The notes below the pieces were generated by a model. The model was given only the letters and a program-made list of their open reading frames with translations, searched no databases and was not told the origin of the DNA. A stretch of 64,000 bases of DNA, taken from the NCBI RefSeq assembly GCF_014145455.1, contig NZ_JACIVB010000060.1, positions 1 through 64,000 of the forward strand, read 5' to 3'. Of this stretch, positions 53,103 through 62,137 are shown piece after piece. Position 1 is the first letter of the stretch; each line of letters begins with the position of its first letter. Position numbers and translations under genes: made by a program. Source of the DNA: Limosilactobacillus rudii (GTDB taxonomy: Bacteria > Bacillota > Bacilli > Lactobacillales > Lactobacillaceae).

Positions 53103-54416
53103 TTATTTCGTAAATAATTTACGGACATCTGAAATAAAGTAGAGTGAACCTGTAATAATCATTACATCCTCCGTACTCATTTGACGTGCAATTTCACTAA
53201 TTCCTAGCTGCCACTCATTTACTACTTGAACTGGGTATTTAGTTGGGATGTCTTTAACGGCCTCTTCAAGATCCGCACTCGGTCGCTTTGGTCCTGGTCC
53301 TGCAAAGCGTGTTACTACTAAGTGAACATTTCCTAAACTTGCAAGCTCACCAAGCATTAGCTTATATTGCTTGTCGGCTAAAATTGCTACAAGAATATAA
53401 ACTTCTTTTTCGGCAAAATCATCTTTAATTGTCTTAACTAATGCCTGTATTCCCGGTAAATTATGGGCGCCATCAAGTAAAACTAACGGTAGCTCATTAA
53501 TCTCTTCAAGACGCCCTGGCCAGGTAGTTTCCTTAAGCCCTTTAATTAAGACCTGGCGATCAATTGTCAACCCTTGCTGGCGCATAAAAACTTCAACCGT
53601 TGCAATCGCAAGGGCTGCATTTTCAACTTGGTAATCCCCACCTAAGCCTAAAATGGCTTCTAGATGATACATTCTAGTACTTTGATACTTTATTTTGGCA
53701 TAAAATTGGTGGTTATTTAGTTTTTGCCCAGAGAATTCAACACCTAGTCGATATACAGGAGCATCTTTTTGGTCAGCATCATCTAGAATTACCCGCCGCG
53801 CTTCCTGTGGTAGATTACCAATTACAACTGGAACATGTCTTTTGATTATTCCCGCCTTTTGGGTAGCAATCTTTGCTAAGGTATCACCAAGGTATTTCAT
53901 ATGATCCCAGCCAACAGTTGTAATCACACTAACAACCGGAGTAATTACATTAGTAGAATCATAAAGGCCCCCGATTCCGACTTCTAGTAAGACAACATCA
54001 GGCCTTTTTTCAGCCATGTAGCAAAACATTAATGCTGTATCAATCTCAAATTCAGTTGGCCCTCCCGTTGCTAACTCACAATCTAACTTTTCTACAATTG
54101 GTTCAACCTTTTGTACTAAGCGCAGCAGATCATCATTACTAATCTGAACACCGTTATACTCAATTCGTTCATTGAAACGGGTAATAAACGGGGAAGTAAA
54201 GCTACCAACTGTAAGGCCGTTTTCTAGTAGGATAGACCGCATCATTGCAACTACTGATCCTTTTCCATTTGTTCCTGTTATATGAATGTAGTTTAATCCC
54301 TCTTGCGGATTACCTAATTCCTTAAGAAACCTCTTCATTCGCGCTAATGTTGGTATCTTTTTAAATTGCGTTCTTCCATGAATAAAAGATAACGCCTCTT
54401 CATAAGTTTTTATCAT
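53103..54416 (-). CDS. folC: Folylpolyglutamate synthase/dihydrofolate synthase
   Basis: FolC adds glutamate to folates; in some bacteria it also makes dihydrofolate from dihydropteroate. The 437-residue protein has the Mur ligase fold: P-loop ITGTNGKGSVVAMM (about 46-59), the Omega loop region TSPFITRFNERI, EVGIGGLYDSTNV, and the C-terminal LLDGAHNLPG with the catalytic Asp/His. Normally it follows valS; here five respiratory genes lie between them. Confidence 0.94.
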   Translation of the reverse strand: MIKTYEEALSFIHGRTQFKKIPTLARMKRFLKELGNPQEGLNYIHITGTNGKGSVVAMMRSILLENGLTVGSFTSPFITRFNERIEYNGVQISNDDLLRLVQKVEPIVEKLDCELATGGPTEFEIDTALMFCYMAEKRPDVVLLEVGIGGLYDSTNVITPVVSVITTVGWDHMKYLGDTLAKIATQKAGIIKRHVPVVIGNLPQEARRVILDDADQKDAPVYRLGVEFSGQKLNNHQFYAKIKYQSTRMYHLEAILGLGGDYQVENAALAIATVEVFMRQQGLTIDRQVLIKGLKETTWPGRLEEINELPLVLLDGAHNLPGIQALVKTIKDDFAEKEVYILVAILADKQYKLMLGELASLGNVHLVVTRFAGPGPKRPSADLEEAVKDIPTKYPVQVVNEWQLGISEIARQMSTEDVMIITGSLYFISDVRKLFTK

Positions 54417-54481
54417 TTTTTCACCTACTACCTAGTCTTATCGCTAAGTCCCTCAACAACATAATTAATATAGCAAATTAC

Positions 54482-54513
54482 AAAAAAAGAGGCGAAGAAA
54501 TTTTCCTTGCCTC
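54482..54513 (-). terminator. ndh terminator
   Basis: On the minus strand GAGGCAAGGAA pairs with TTCTTCGCCTC (one mismatch) and is followed by TTTTTTT. Confidence 0.8.
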
Positions 54514-54526
54514 ACAATACTAGATT

Positions 54527-55744
54527 CTAATGATAAAGGTCAAAACGTCCTTTTGCTAGTAATTCTTTCAAACCGCCAGTCTCCATTAACGACCGATCGG
54601 CAATAATCTTTTTCATAACGGATGCTGGATACCCACGAAGTTCATGTCCTAACGCAGTACCATAGGCTTTAGTATTCCCGTATGATGCCACGGTTCCTAA
54701 AGATTTGTATACGAATGCTTTTTCTTCATGCTTACCGGTCTTAATTCTTGTAGCAATATCATCTGCAGCATAGTCAGCCATTGCAAGAGCAATTTGAGCA
54801 GTCGTCGGGTATGGGCGTTTACCATCAGGTGGCATAACAGCAGCCACGTCTCCTAAAATGTAAACATCATCATGCTTAGGAGCGGTTAAGTGTGGTGTTA
54901 CCATTACTCGGCCACGTTTTTCATCAAAGCCGCTTTCTTTCATCAAAGGACTACCACTAACACCGGTTGTCCAAATAATTGTTCCAGCATCCATTGACTG
55001 GTCTTGACTTTCATCAGCGTGCTTATAGTAAACCGTGCCTGGATCAATCTTAGAAATTCGTGACCCATCTAATAATTGTACATTAGATTCTTTAATAAGG
55101 TCTACGCCATAGTCCGCAAGCTTTTCATTAAACATCGGTAGTAATCGTGTTGCAGCTTCAACCAATGTTATTTTAATCTTATCTGGCGTAACACCCGCAA
55201 TCTTTGCATAACTTGGGCGTGCCTCAACTAAGGCTCCCGCTAACTCAATACCTGTAAAACCACCACCGCAAATAATGATATGCAAATCATCTGGATTTTG
55301 TGTCTTTCGGTAATCACGCATCTTACTAATAATATGGTTATAAATTGCAGAAGCTTCTTTAAGGTTAGTCATTGGAAAGGCATTTTCTTCTGCGCCAGGA
55401 ACACCAAATGTTTCTGAAACAAAGCCCAATCCAATTACACAATAGTCATAATGAAGCAAGTCATCATGTCCTGCCAGCTTAACCGCTCGTTGTTCAGGAT
55501 CAATTTTAACTACTTTTGCCTGAATAAAGGTGGTAATCCGCGGTTTAATCACATCCCTGATATGGTAAGAAATCCGTGAAACACCTTGCGTCCCTGCTGC
55601 AACTTCGTGTAAATCAGTAGCTTCATAGTGATAGTCATTTTGATCAACTAGAGTAATGTGAATACTGTCCTTAAGTTTTTTTTGTAATAAGACAACTGTT
55701 TTTAGGCCAGCATAGCCAGCCCCGAGTACAACAATCTCTTTCAT
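54527..55744 (-). CDS. ndh: Type II NADH dehydrogenase
   Basis: This 405-residue FAD-dependent enzyme passes electrons from NADH to quinone without pumping protons. The N-terminal dinucleotide-binding motif is VVLGAGYAGLKTVVLLQ, the second is IIICGGGFTGIELAGAL near residue 160, and the FAD-binding YILGDVAAV block follows. A C-terminal amphipathic segment is expected to bind the membrane. It lies just downstream of cydABCD, so together they can pass electrons from NADH to oxygen if heme and a quinone are supplied. A TATAAT about 35 bases upstream of the start may be its own -10 box. Confidence 0.9.
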   Translation of the reverse strand: MKEIVVLGAGYAGLKTVVLLQKKLKDSIHITLVDQNDYHYEATDLHEVAAGTQGVSRISYHIRDVIKPRITTFIQAKVVKIDPEQRAVKLAGHDDLLHYDYCVIGLGFVSETFGVPGAEENAFPMTNLKEASAIYNHIISKMRDYRKTQNPDDLHIIICGGGFTGIELAGALVEARPSYAKIAGVTPDKIKITLVEAATRLLPMFNEKLADYGVDLIKESNVQLLDGSRISKIDPGTVYYKHADESQDQSMDAGTIIWTTGVSGSPLMKESGFDEKRGRVMVTPHLTAPKHDDVYILGDVAAVMPPDGKRPYPTTAQIALAMADYAADDIATRIKTGKHEEKAFVYKSLGTVASYGNTKAYGTALGHELRGYPASVMKKIIADRSLMETGGLKELLAKGRFDLYH

Positions 55745-55811
55745 CGTTACTCATCCCTTCATTATGTGTTCTCTATAATATTATTATAACGTATCTTTCT
55801 ACTAAAAAAAG

Positions 55812-57557
55812 TTAATTACCCTCATCTGCTAATTTAAGCAAACGATAATGCGAATTTGTCTTTTGTAAATCATCTGGGCTTCCTTGCATAGAAATTTGTC
55901 CATTTTCAATAAAGACTACTTGGTCCATCATTTCAATTCCCTGTAAGTGGTGAGTTATCCAAATCAATGTCTTTCCTTTTAGCTGTTCCATAAAGGTCTC
56001 AATAACTTGCTCTTCTGTAAGGGGATCAAGGCCGACTGTTGGTTCATCTAAAAGGATAATTGGTGCATCTTTTAAAAGAATTCGGGCAAGTGACAAACGG
56101 TGTCGTTCTCCGCCTGAAAAGCGCAACCCGGCCTCGTCTACCATCGTATGAAGTCCCTTAGGCAAACGCTGAATCATCGACGCTAATCCAACCCTTTCAA
56201 GTACTTGCCACACTTGTTCTTCACTAGCATCTTCATTTCCTAAACGGACATTATTTAAAATTGTTGTATTAAAAAGATATGGCGACTGGTGAACAATTCC
56301 AATATATTTTGAGATTTGGTCACCAAATTCATCTGTTGGAACACCATTTAATGTTACAGACCCGGCAGTTGGTTTTCGATCACCCCGAATCAGACTGGCT
56401 AATGTACTCTTTCCGGCACCACTACGACCCAGAATTGCTAATTTTTCACCTGGCTTTACGTTAAGACTGAGTCCTTGTAACACCATTTTGTCAGTTTGTG
56501 GATACCGATACTTCAGATCATCAATTTTTAACTGATAAGGAGCCGTAATATTAATTTTCTCAGCAGTAACTGATTGAGGCTGCGGCAATTTATTTAACCG
56601 GTTTAACGAATCGGTATAGACATTCGTTTGCTGGGCGGCAGTTGGCAAACTAGACAGCACCTCATCAAGAGGAAAAACGCAAAGAACAAATGCTGCAATC
56701 CAATTGGCGCTTCCACCCCAGTGTCCACCAAAGCGAGCTGCTCCCCACAAAATCAAACTAACAACAACCAGTAAAATCATCACCTGTAAAACAAAGTCCC
56801 GCCAATGTTCAAATCGTTTCATCGCCTTTTGCGAAGCTAGTAAATGTTGCTCACTTTGATCATAATAGCTTAAATACTCAGCACTACGTCCAGCAAAAAC
56901 CCAGTCGGTAATCCCCATAATATTATCGGTTAAGTCTGCGTAAAGGGTATTAGTATATTGTTTTTCTAACTGTTGGCGCGCGCCATTTACTAATATTGAC
57001 CAAACAGGGATTGCAATGATAATTAAGCCAAATAGTATTAGCATTAATATTCCCATTAACGGTGAAATAATTCCCATTCCGATAACAATTATTGCATACA
57101 ATCCAAAAGCAACAAGGGTCGGAAAAATCGTCCGTAGATATAAGTTTTGAATGTGAGCAACATCTTCAGACAAAAGCCCCAAAATATCACCAATACGGTA
57201 CTTACTATTAAAGAAAACAGCATCCTGTTCTAATGAATCATAAAGTTTCTTTCGAAAAGCTGATGTCATTTTAAAAACCCAATTATGACTTGCTAATCGC
57301 TCAAAATAGTTAGTTACTGGGCGAAAAATCCCAAAAGCACGGGTCAAAACAATTGGAACATACACCAACAAGATATTAAATGGCATTGTTGCAGATTTAC
57401 TAATTAAGTAACCGGCAGTAAACATCAAGCCGCCTGCACAAATAAAAGTAATTATTCCAAGCGTAATCGCTAAAACAAGCGTCCACTTATAGCGTTTGAG
57501 AAACGGTTTTACCCACCGATCATGTTTCATTGCTTTTAATAATGGTATTTTACCCAT
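55812..57557 (-). CDS. cydC: Heterodimeric ABC exporter subunit CydC
   Basis: CydDC exports reduced thiols (glutathione, cysteine) and is needed to assemble cytochrome bd; a heme role is also proposed. The 581-residue protein has a six-helix membrane domain (about 15-310) and an ATPase domain with Walker A LGRSGAGKST, signature FSGGERHRLS and Walker B IILLDEPTVGLDP. The ATG at 57557 with AAAGGAGG upstream is preferred over a TTG two codons earlier. It begins within the cydD 3' end. Confidence 0.93.
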   Translation of the reverse strand: MGKIPLLKAMKHDRWVKPFLKRYKWTLVLAITLGIITFICAGGLMFTAGYLISKSATMPFNILLVYVPIVLTRAFGIFRPVTNYFERLASHNWVFKMTSAFRKKLYDSLEQDAVFFNSKYRIGDILGLLSEDVAHIQNLYLRTIFPTLVAFGLYAIIVIGMGIISPLMGILMLILFGLIIIAIPVWSILVNGARQQLEKQYTNTLYADLTDNIMGITDWVFAGRSAEYLSYYDQSEQHLLASQKAMKRFEHWRDFVLQVMILLVVVSLILWGAARFGGHWGGSANWIAAFVLCVFPLDEVLSSLPTAAQQTNVYTDSLNRLNKLPQPQSVTAEKINITAPYQLKIDDLKYRYPQTDKMVLQGLSLNVKPGEKLAILGRSGAGKSTLASLIRGDRKPTAGSVTLNGVPTDEFGDQISKYIGIVHQSPYLFNTTILNNVRLGNEDASEEQVWQVLERVGLASMIQRLPKGLHTMVDEAGLRFSGGERHRLSLARILLKDAPIILLDEPTVGLDPLTEEQVIETFMEQLKGKTLIWITHHLQGIEMMDQVVFIENGQISMQGSPDDLQKTNSHYRLLKLADEGN

Positions 57558-59280
57558 GGGCAACCTCCTTTCCCTGTGTTTGTTGCATCAACTCATTAAA
57601 GTAGCCTTGTTGATCTAATAGTTGCTGATATGTTCCTTGCTCAATTAGTTTTCCATCCTTTAGCACAATAATATAATCCATTTGTTTCATCCAATGAAGA
57701 CGGTGAGTAGCAAAGAAGACCAGTCGATCCTTCATTAATGGAAGCATTCGCTTTTTTAGTTCCAACTCTGTCTCAATATCCAAGTGCGCTGTTGGTTCAT
57801 CAAAGATCATTACTTTTCTAGCTGGATCAAGAAAAGCGCGGGCAAGTGCAATCCGTTGCGCTTGGCCTCCACTTAAGGCCCGATTACCGCCACCAATCAT
57901 CGTTGAAAGTCCTTTAGGCAATTCTGCTACTAAACTATCCAACCCCACTACATGAACGGCTTCTTTAATTTGTTCTTCTGATACACCTGGCGTATAAAAA
58001 GCAATATTATTTCTTAATGTATCAGCAAAAATATATGGTGTTTGCGGAATATACAAAATTTGCTTTTGCCAATCCTTAATATTTAAGCTATCTACTGACT
58101 GGTTTTGAATATTAATTTTTCCTGATGTTGGTGCTAAGAAACCACTCAGTAAGTTAATTAAAGTTGTTTTCCCAGCTCCACTCATTCCAATTATTCCAAT
58201 CTTTTTATTCCCGCTAATTGTAAGGTTTAATCCTGTTAACTCACTGCCCTCGTTAGGGTAAGCAAATTTAACATCTTTAAATACTAGCTGATCGTGGTCC
58301 TGCCATTGATGAAGCTTAATCGCTGGTCGCTTAGGTAATGACATATTGATAATTCGTAAGACCGCGTGAAACGAATTTTTACCATTTAACGTAGCATGAT
58401 AATCACTAGCAAAATTTCTAATTGGTAAAAAGTATTCCGGGGCCAAAATCAAAATTGCTAATGCTGGAAAAAGTAATAAATGTCCGTCAATTAGCCGTAG
58501 TCCCAGAAATACTGCCAAAATTGCAATTGCCAATGTGGTAAAGAAATCCAAGGCAAACGTTGATAACATTGCAACCTTAATCACGCTCATGGTTGATTTG
58601 CGGAAGCGTTCACTTGATCGATAAATACTTTGTGAATACCTTTTACTCAGTCCAAAGTACTTTAGCGTATCGATCCCACGTAAGGAATCAATAAAGTGAT
58701 TAGACAATACCCGGAAAGCAGCAAATTGGCGATCCGCCTTAGCTTTAGCCGCATATCCTAAAATTATCATAAATAAAACGATTAACGGATATACAAGCAG
58801 CATTACCACACCTGAAATCCAATCAAGCCAAAAACAAACGATCAAAATAATTAACGGCATTATCATCATACTAATGACTTTGCTATAAATCAGTTGAATG
58901 TAATTTTCAACTTCTTTAATACCGTCAAGGGCCAACGTTACCATGTTTCCAGTACCCTCACGCTGAATAATTGCTGGTCCCAATTCAAACACTTTTTTCA
59001 ATAACTGTTTACGAAAATTTTGCGCAGCCGTTTGTGAATATTTATCAAGCCAAGCATTACTTACTTCTGTTAGTCCATGACGAAAAAGATAACAAACAAT
59101 AAATCCAATTAGCCAGTAAAGCTGACTCAGCATGGAATGTCCCTGCCATAAGCCAGTTAATAAGGCAGCCAGGCTCAAGCCTTGACCAAGGATAAGAAAA
59201 GCTTGTAGGACATAAAGCCCCACAAGCTTAATCATGATATGTCTGCTCCCTTTTATTTTAAAGAGTAGTCGATCAATCAT
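57550..59280 (-). CDS. cydD: Heterodimeric ABC exporter subunit CydD
   Basis: Partner of CydC, 576 residues, with the same membrane-ATPase order: helices to about residue 300, Walker A IGMSGAGKTT, signature LSGGQAQRIALARAF and Walker B VMIFDEPTAHLD. Assignment to CydD follows from its position before cydC. The start is uncertain: ATG 59280 is used; an ATG at 59235 with GGGAG ten bases upstream is an alternative. Confidence 0.92.
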   Translation of the reverse strand: MIDRLLFKIKGSRHIMIKLVGLYVLQAFLILGQGLSLAALLTGLWQGHSMLSQLYWLIGFIVCYLFRHGLTEVSNAWLDKYSQTAAQNFRKQLLKKVFELGPAIIQREGTGNMVTLALDGIKEVENYIQLIYSKVISMMIMPLIILIVCFWLDWISGVVMLLVYPLIVLFMIILGYAAKAKADRQFAAFRVLSNHFIDSLRGIDTLKYFGLSKRYSQSIYRSSERFRKSTMSVIKVAMLSTFALDFFTTLAIAILAVFLGLRLIDGHLLLFPALAILILAPEYFLPIRNFASDYHATLNGKNSFHAVLRIINMSLPKRPAIKLHQWQDHDQLVFKDVKFAYPNEGSELTGLNLTISGNKKIGIIGMSGAGKTTLINLLSGFLAPTSGKINIQNQSVDSLNIKDWQKQILYIPQTPYIFADTLRNNIAFYTPGVSEEQIKEAVHVVGLDSLVAELPKGLSTMIGGGNRALSGGQAQRIALARAFLDPARKVMIFDEPTAHLDIETELELKKRMLPLMKDRLVFFATHRLHWMKQMDYIIVLKDGKLIEQGTYQQLLDQQGYFNELMQQTQGKEVAHG

Positions 59281-59285
59281 AAAAT

Positions 59286-60302
59286 TTATTTAACCTCCGG
59301 AATAGTAGGCATTGCAATCCGCTTACGAAAAATCCAGTAAGCCCAGATCGTGTATGCCAAAACAAATGGTAATAGGCAGCACGTAGAAATTGTCATTACT
59401 ACCAACGTATATCCCGTTGATGATGCATTTTGAATAAGTAAATCATAATTAGAACTAATACTGCTGATCAATACTCGTGGGAAAAGCCCAACAAAGATCA
59501 GTACTACTAACGATACCAGTGTTAGCCCACTTGAGATAAAGGCAATCAATTCATGACCAACAAAGGTTTCAACATGAGCAAGAACTGAAAAGCCAACAAT
59601 CAATACCAGCATAATAATTGTTCCAATTGGGTGAACACTCATAAAGTCGGTCATAAAGATCAACAGCAATGCAAAGACGACTTCACCGGCATAAAGAATC
59701 CAGTATAGAAATTTTGCATAGTTACGTGCTCGTTCTCGAACGGGCCCAGTTGTTTTTAGCGCAATATAATTAATCCCGTGAAGGTAAGTTAGAAGTAGTA
59801 AGGCAATTCCACCTACTACTGAAATCCAGTTAAAGTAATCAAAGAAGCCAGCGTGGAAGTTACCGTTTGCATCGATTGGCATTCCATGAATCATGCTGAC
59901 AAACATTATTCCAAGGAAAAATGGAACAATTGCACTACCGATTGCTAATGCCCAGTCCCAAAAACGTTTCTGCGGCATTGGGCTCTTGCTGCGAAATTCA
60001 AACGAAACACCACGAATAATAAGTCCCGCTAATATCGCTAATAAAATTAAATAGTAACCGCTAAATAAGCTAGCATACCAATATGGAAATGATGCAAACA
60101 TTGCACCACCAGCAGTGATTAACCAAACCTCATTAGCATCCCATACTGGTCCTATTGTCTGAACCACTTGATCACGTTCATCTTCATTATGAGCAAGCGT
60201 TTCAACAGCCATTCCTACTCCATAATCAAATCCATCAAGGAAGAAGAAACCAGCAAATAATACTCCAATCAAGATAAACCATAATAATTGAAGAAAACTC
60301 AT
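59286..60302 (-). CDS. cydB: Cytochrome bd quinol oxidase subunit II
   Basis: CydB (338 residues) is the second subunit of cytochrome bd, with eight to nine membrane helices. The N-terminal block LWFILIGVLFAGFFFLDGFDYGVGMA and the WDANEVWLITAGGAMFASFP segment are typical. It starts right at the cydA stop, so the two subunits are made together. Confidence 0.95.
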   Translation of the reverse strand: MSFLQLLWFILIGVLFAGFFFLDGFDYGVGMAVETLAHNEDERDQVVQTIGPVWDANEVWLITAGGAMFASFPYWYASLFSGYYLILLAILAGLIIRGVSFEFRSKSPMPQKRFWDWALAIGSAIVPFFLGIMFVSMIHGMPIDANGNFHAGFFDYFNWISVVGGIALLLLTYLHGINYIALKTTGPVRERARNYAKFLYWILYAGEVVFALLLIFMTDFMSVHPIGTIIMLVLIVGFSVLAHVETFVGHELIAFISSGLTLVSLVVLIFVGLFPRVLISSISSNYDLLIQNASSTGYTLVVMTISTCCLLPFVLAYTIWAYWIFRKRIAMPTIPEVK

Positions 60303-61721
60303 TTAGAACGCCTCCTTATCAAATGGATCGAGGACTTTCTTAAACTTAGGTTCAACTGCTTCAGATGGATCCTTCCGTAATTCACGAACAACTAACCAAA
60401 TTAAAGTAATAGCTAATGTTGTGAATAAGATGAAGTAAATAATATTCGAAGTTAATAATGAACCAACAGAAACATTTGGCGATACACTATCAGCAATCGT
60501 AAATAGTCCATAGACAGTCCATGGATCACGACCAAATTCAGTTACAAACCACCCAGCAGTGTTACCAATAAATGGGAAGAAGGTTGTAATTGCAATGCAC
60601 CATAGTGCCCATCGCCGTTGTAAGAGTGGTTTCTTACTCTTCTCACGAGTCATAATTAAGCCGACTAATGAAACTAAGAAAATCCATGCACCAATACCAC
60701 ACATAATTCTAAAACTATAGAACAATGTATTTACTGGTGGATAGAAGTCGATATTCTTGCCATACTTTTTCTTAAATTGAGCATTAAGTTCATTCATTCC
60801 TGTAACAGCCCCCGTTGTTTTATGGTAGGACAAAATACTCAAAGCATCAGGAATATCGATATTGTATTTAACCTCGTGATCCTTCATATCTGCAATTCCA
60901 ACAATCGTCCATGGTGCACGTTTGCCAGTTGTTGTAAATACATCTTCAGTTGCAGCAAACTTCATTGGCTGTTCTTTAATCAAATACTGCATTTGTGCAT
61001 CCCCAAGGGCAATTCCGCCAATAGAGAAAATTAATGCAAAGATCAAGCCAATGCGCATTGACTTCTTGTAGAACTTCTTGTTAGCTTCTGAAAGCTTGTT
61101 ATTCTTTAGAAGTTGGAAGGCTGTTAAACCAGCAATGATGACACCACCCATCATAATTGCATTAAGGATAACGTGCCCATATTCAAACCATAATTGTGGG
61201 TTCTTCAGTAATGCACCAAAGTTAACCATAACGGCACGGCCGCCTTTTACCTCGTAGCCAACTGGATGCTGCATAAATGAATTAGCTGTCAAAATCCACA
61301 AAGCAGAAGTTAACGAACCAATACTTGTCATCCAAATAAAGAAGAGGTGCAAGCCAGGCTTAACCTTTTTCCACGTAAATACCCATAAGCCAATAAATGT
61401 AGATTCCATGAAGAATGATAGCAAAGCTTCTAGGGCAAGCGGAGCACCAAAAATATCTCCCATAAACCGAGAATAGTCAGACCAGTTCATCCCGAATTGG
61501 AATTCCTGAATCAAACCTGTAACAACACCAACAGCAAAACTTAATAGGAAAATATTTCCCCAATATTTTGCCATCTTTTTATACGTTTCATCTTTAGTTG
61601 AAACATACATGCTTTCCATAATGGCGACGACAAATGCTGTCCCAATTGAGAACGGAACAAAGAAGAAGTGATAAACCGTCGTCATGGCAAATTGGAAACG
61701 CGCCAGACTAAGAATAGTCAT
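60303..61721 (-). CDS. cydA: Cytochrome bd quinol oxidase subunit I
   Basis: CydA (472 residues) carries hemes b558, b595 and d and reduces oxygen with quinol electrons. The N-terminal SLARFQFAMTTVYHFFFVP contains a heme-ligand His; EFQFGMNWSDYSRFMGDIFGAPLALEAL and the TEFGRDPWTVYG loop are conserved. The short length and short quinol loop match the Firmicute type. No heme synthesis gene is nearby; lactobacilli generally need external heme. A cre site and a Rex-like site lie upstream. Confidence 0.96.
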   Translation of the reverse strand: MTILSLARFQFAMTTVYHFFFVPFSIGTAFVVAIMESMYVSTKDETYKKMAKYWGNIFLLSFAVGVVTGLIQEFQFGMNWSDYSRFMGDIFGAPLALEALLSFFMESTFIGLWVFTWKKVKPGLHLFFIWMTSIGSLTSALWILTANSFMQHPVGYEVKGGRAVMVNFGALLKNPQLWFEYGHVILNAIMMGGVIIAGLTAFQLLKNNKLSEANKKFYKKSMRIGLIFALIFSIGGIALGDAQMQYLIKEQPMKFAATEDVFTTTGKRAPWTIVGIADMKDHEVKYNIDIPDALSILSYHKTTGAVTGMNELNAQFKKKYGKNIDFYPPVNTLFYSFRIMCGIGAWIFLVSLVGLIMTREKSKKPLLQRRWALWCIAITTFFPFIGNTAGWFVTEFGRDPWTVYGLFTIADSVSPNVSVGSLLTSNIIYFILFTTLAITLIWLVVRELRKDPSEAVEPKFKKVLDPFDKEAF

Positions 61722-61764
61722 TAAAAATACCTCCCTCCGAAGTACATCAGAAAAATAAAATAGT

Positions 61765-61778
61765 TGAAACCGTTTCCT
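61765..61778. promoter_or_regulatory. cre site in the cydA leader
   Basis: TGAAACCGTTTCCT matches the catabolite responsive element consensus at all but the last position. It lies about 9-22 bases after the expected transcription start, a road-block position for CcpA. Confidence 0.7.
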
Positions 61779-61793
61779 GTTTCTACATATTTA

Positions 61794-61822
61794 ATCATAA
61801 TACTTGTGATAAATAATTACAA
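61794..61822 (-). promoter_or_regulatory. cydABCD promoter
   Basis: On the minus strand TTGTAA (61822-61817) is followed after 17 bases by TATGAT (61799-61794). GGAGGGAGG precedes the cydA ATG. Confidence 0.65.
61804..61822. promoter_or_regulatory. Rex-like operator over the cydA -35 box
   Basis: TTGTGATAAATAATTACAA has the outer half-sites of the redox regulator Rex (TTGTGA and TTACAA), but the spacing is one base longer than consensus and one half is imperfect. It covers the -35 and spacer of the promoter. Confidence 0.4.
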
Positions 61823-61944
61823 TCAATAAATAACAAATATGTGGAATATTTTTCAATTTAATCGCTTACTTATCAGCTTTTTAATCCTTATCATTCGATA
61901 AAGAAAAATGAATGATATATGATTTAATTTTCATGTTATACCAA

Positions 61945-61974
61945 AAAAGGAGTTAGATTTCTCTAACTCCTTTT
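61945..61974. terminator. Terminator downstream of valS
   Basis: AAAAGGAGTTAGA pairs exactly with TCTAACTCCTTTT around a four-base loop, with TTTTTT on the minus strand. It lies about 165 bases after the valS stop and shields the cyd promoter. The rest of 61722-62137 holds the cyd regulatory sites and otherwise no visible feature. Confidence 0.8.
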
Positions 61975-62137
61975 AAATAAAATTTAATTTTTAATTAACT
62001 AAGGCCATTTAATAATCATAAACGAACAATAAGAGATTCAATTATATCAGTCATTTAGCCAAAATAGTCGTTAAAGCAAATATGATATATTTTTCATTTA
62101 ATTCCCTAATTGTCAATTATCTGATTATAAATTTACA

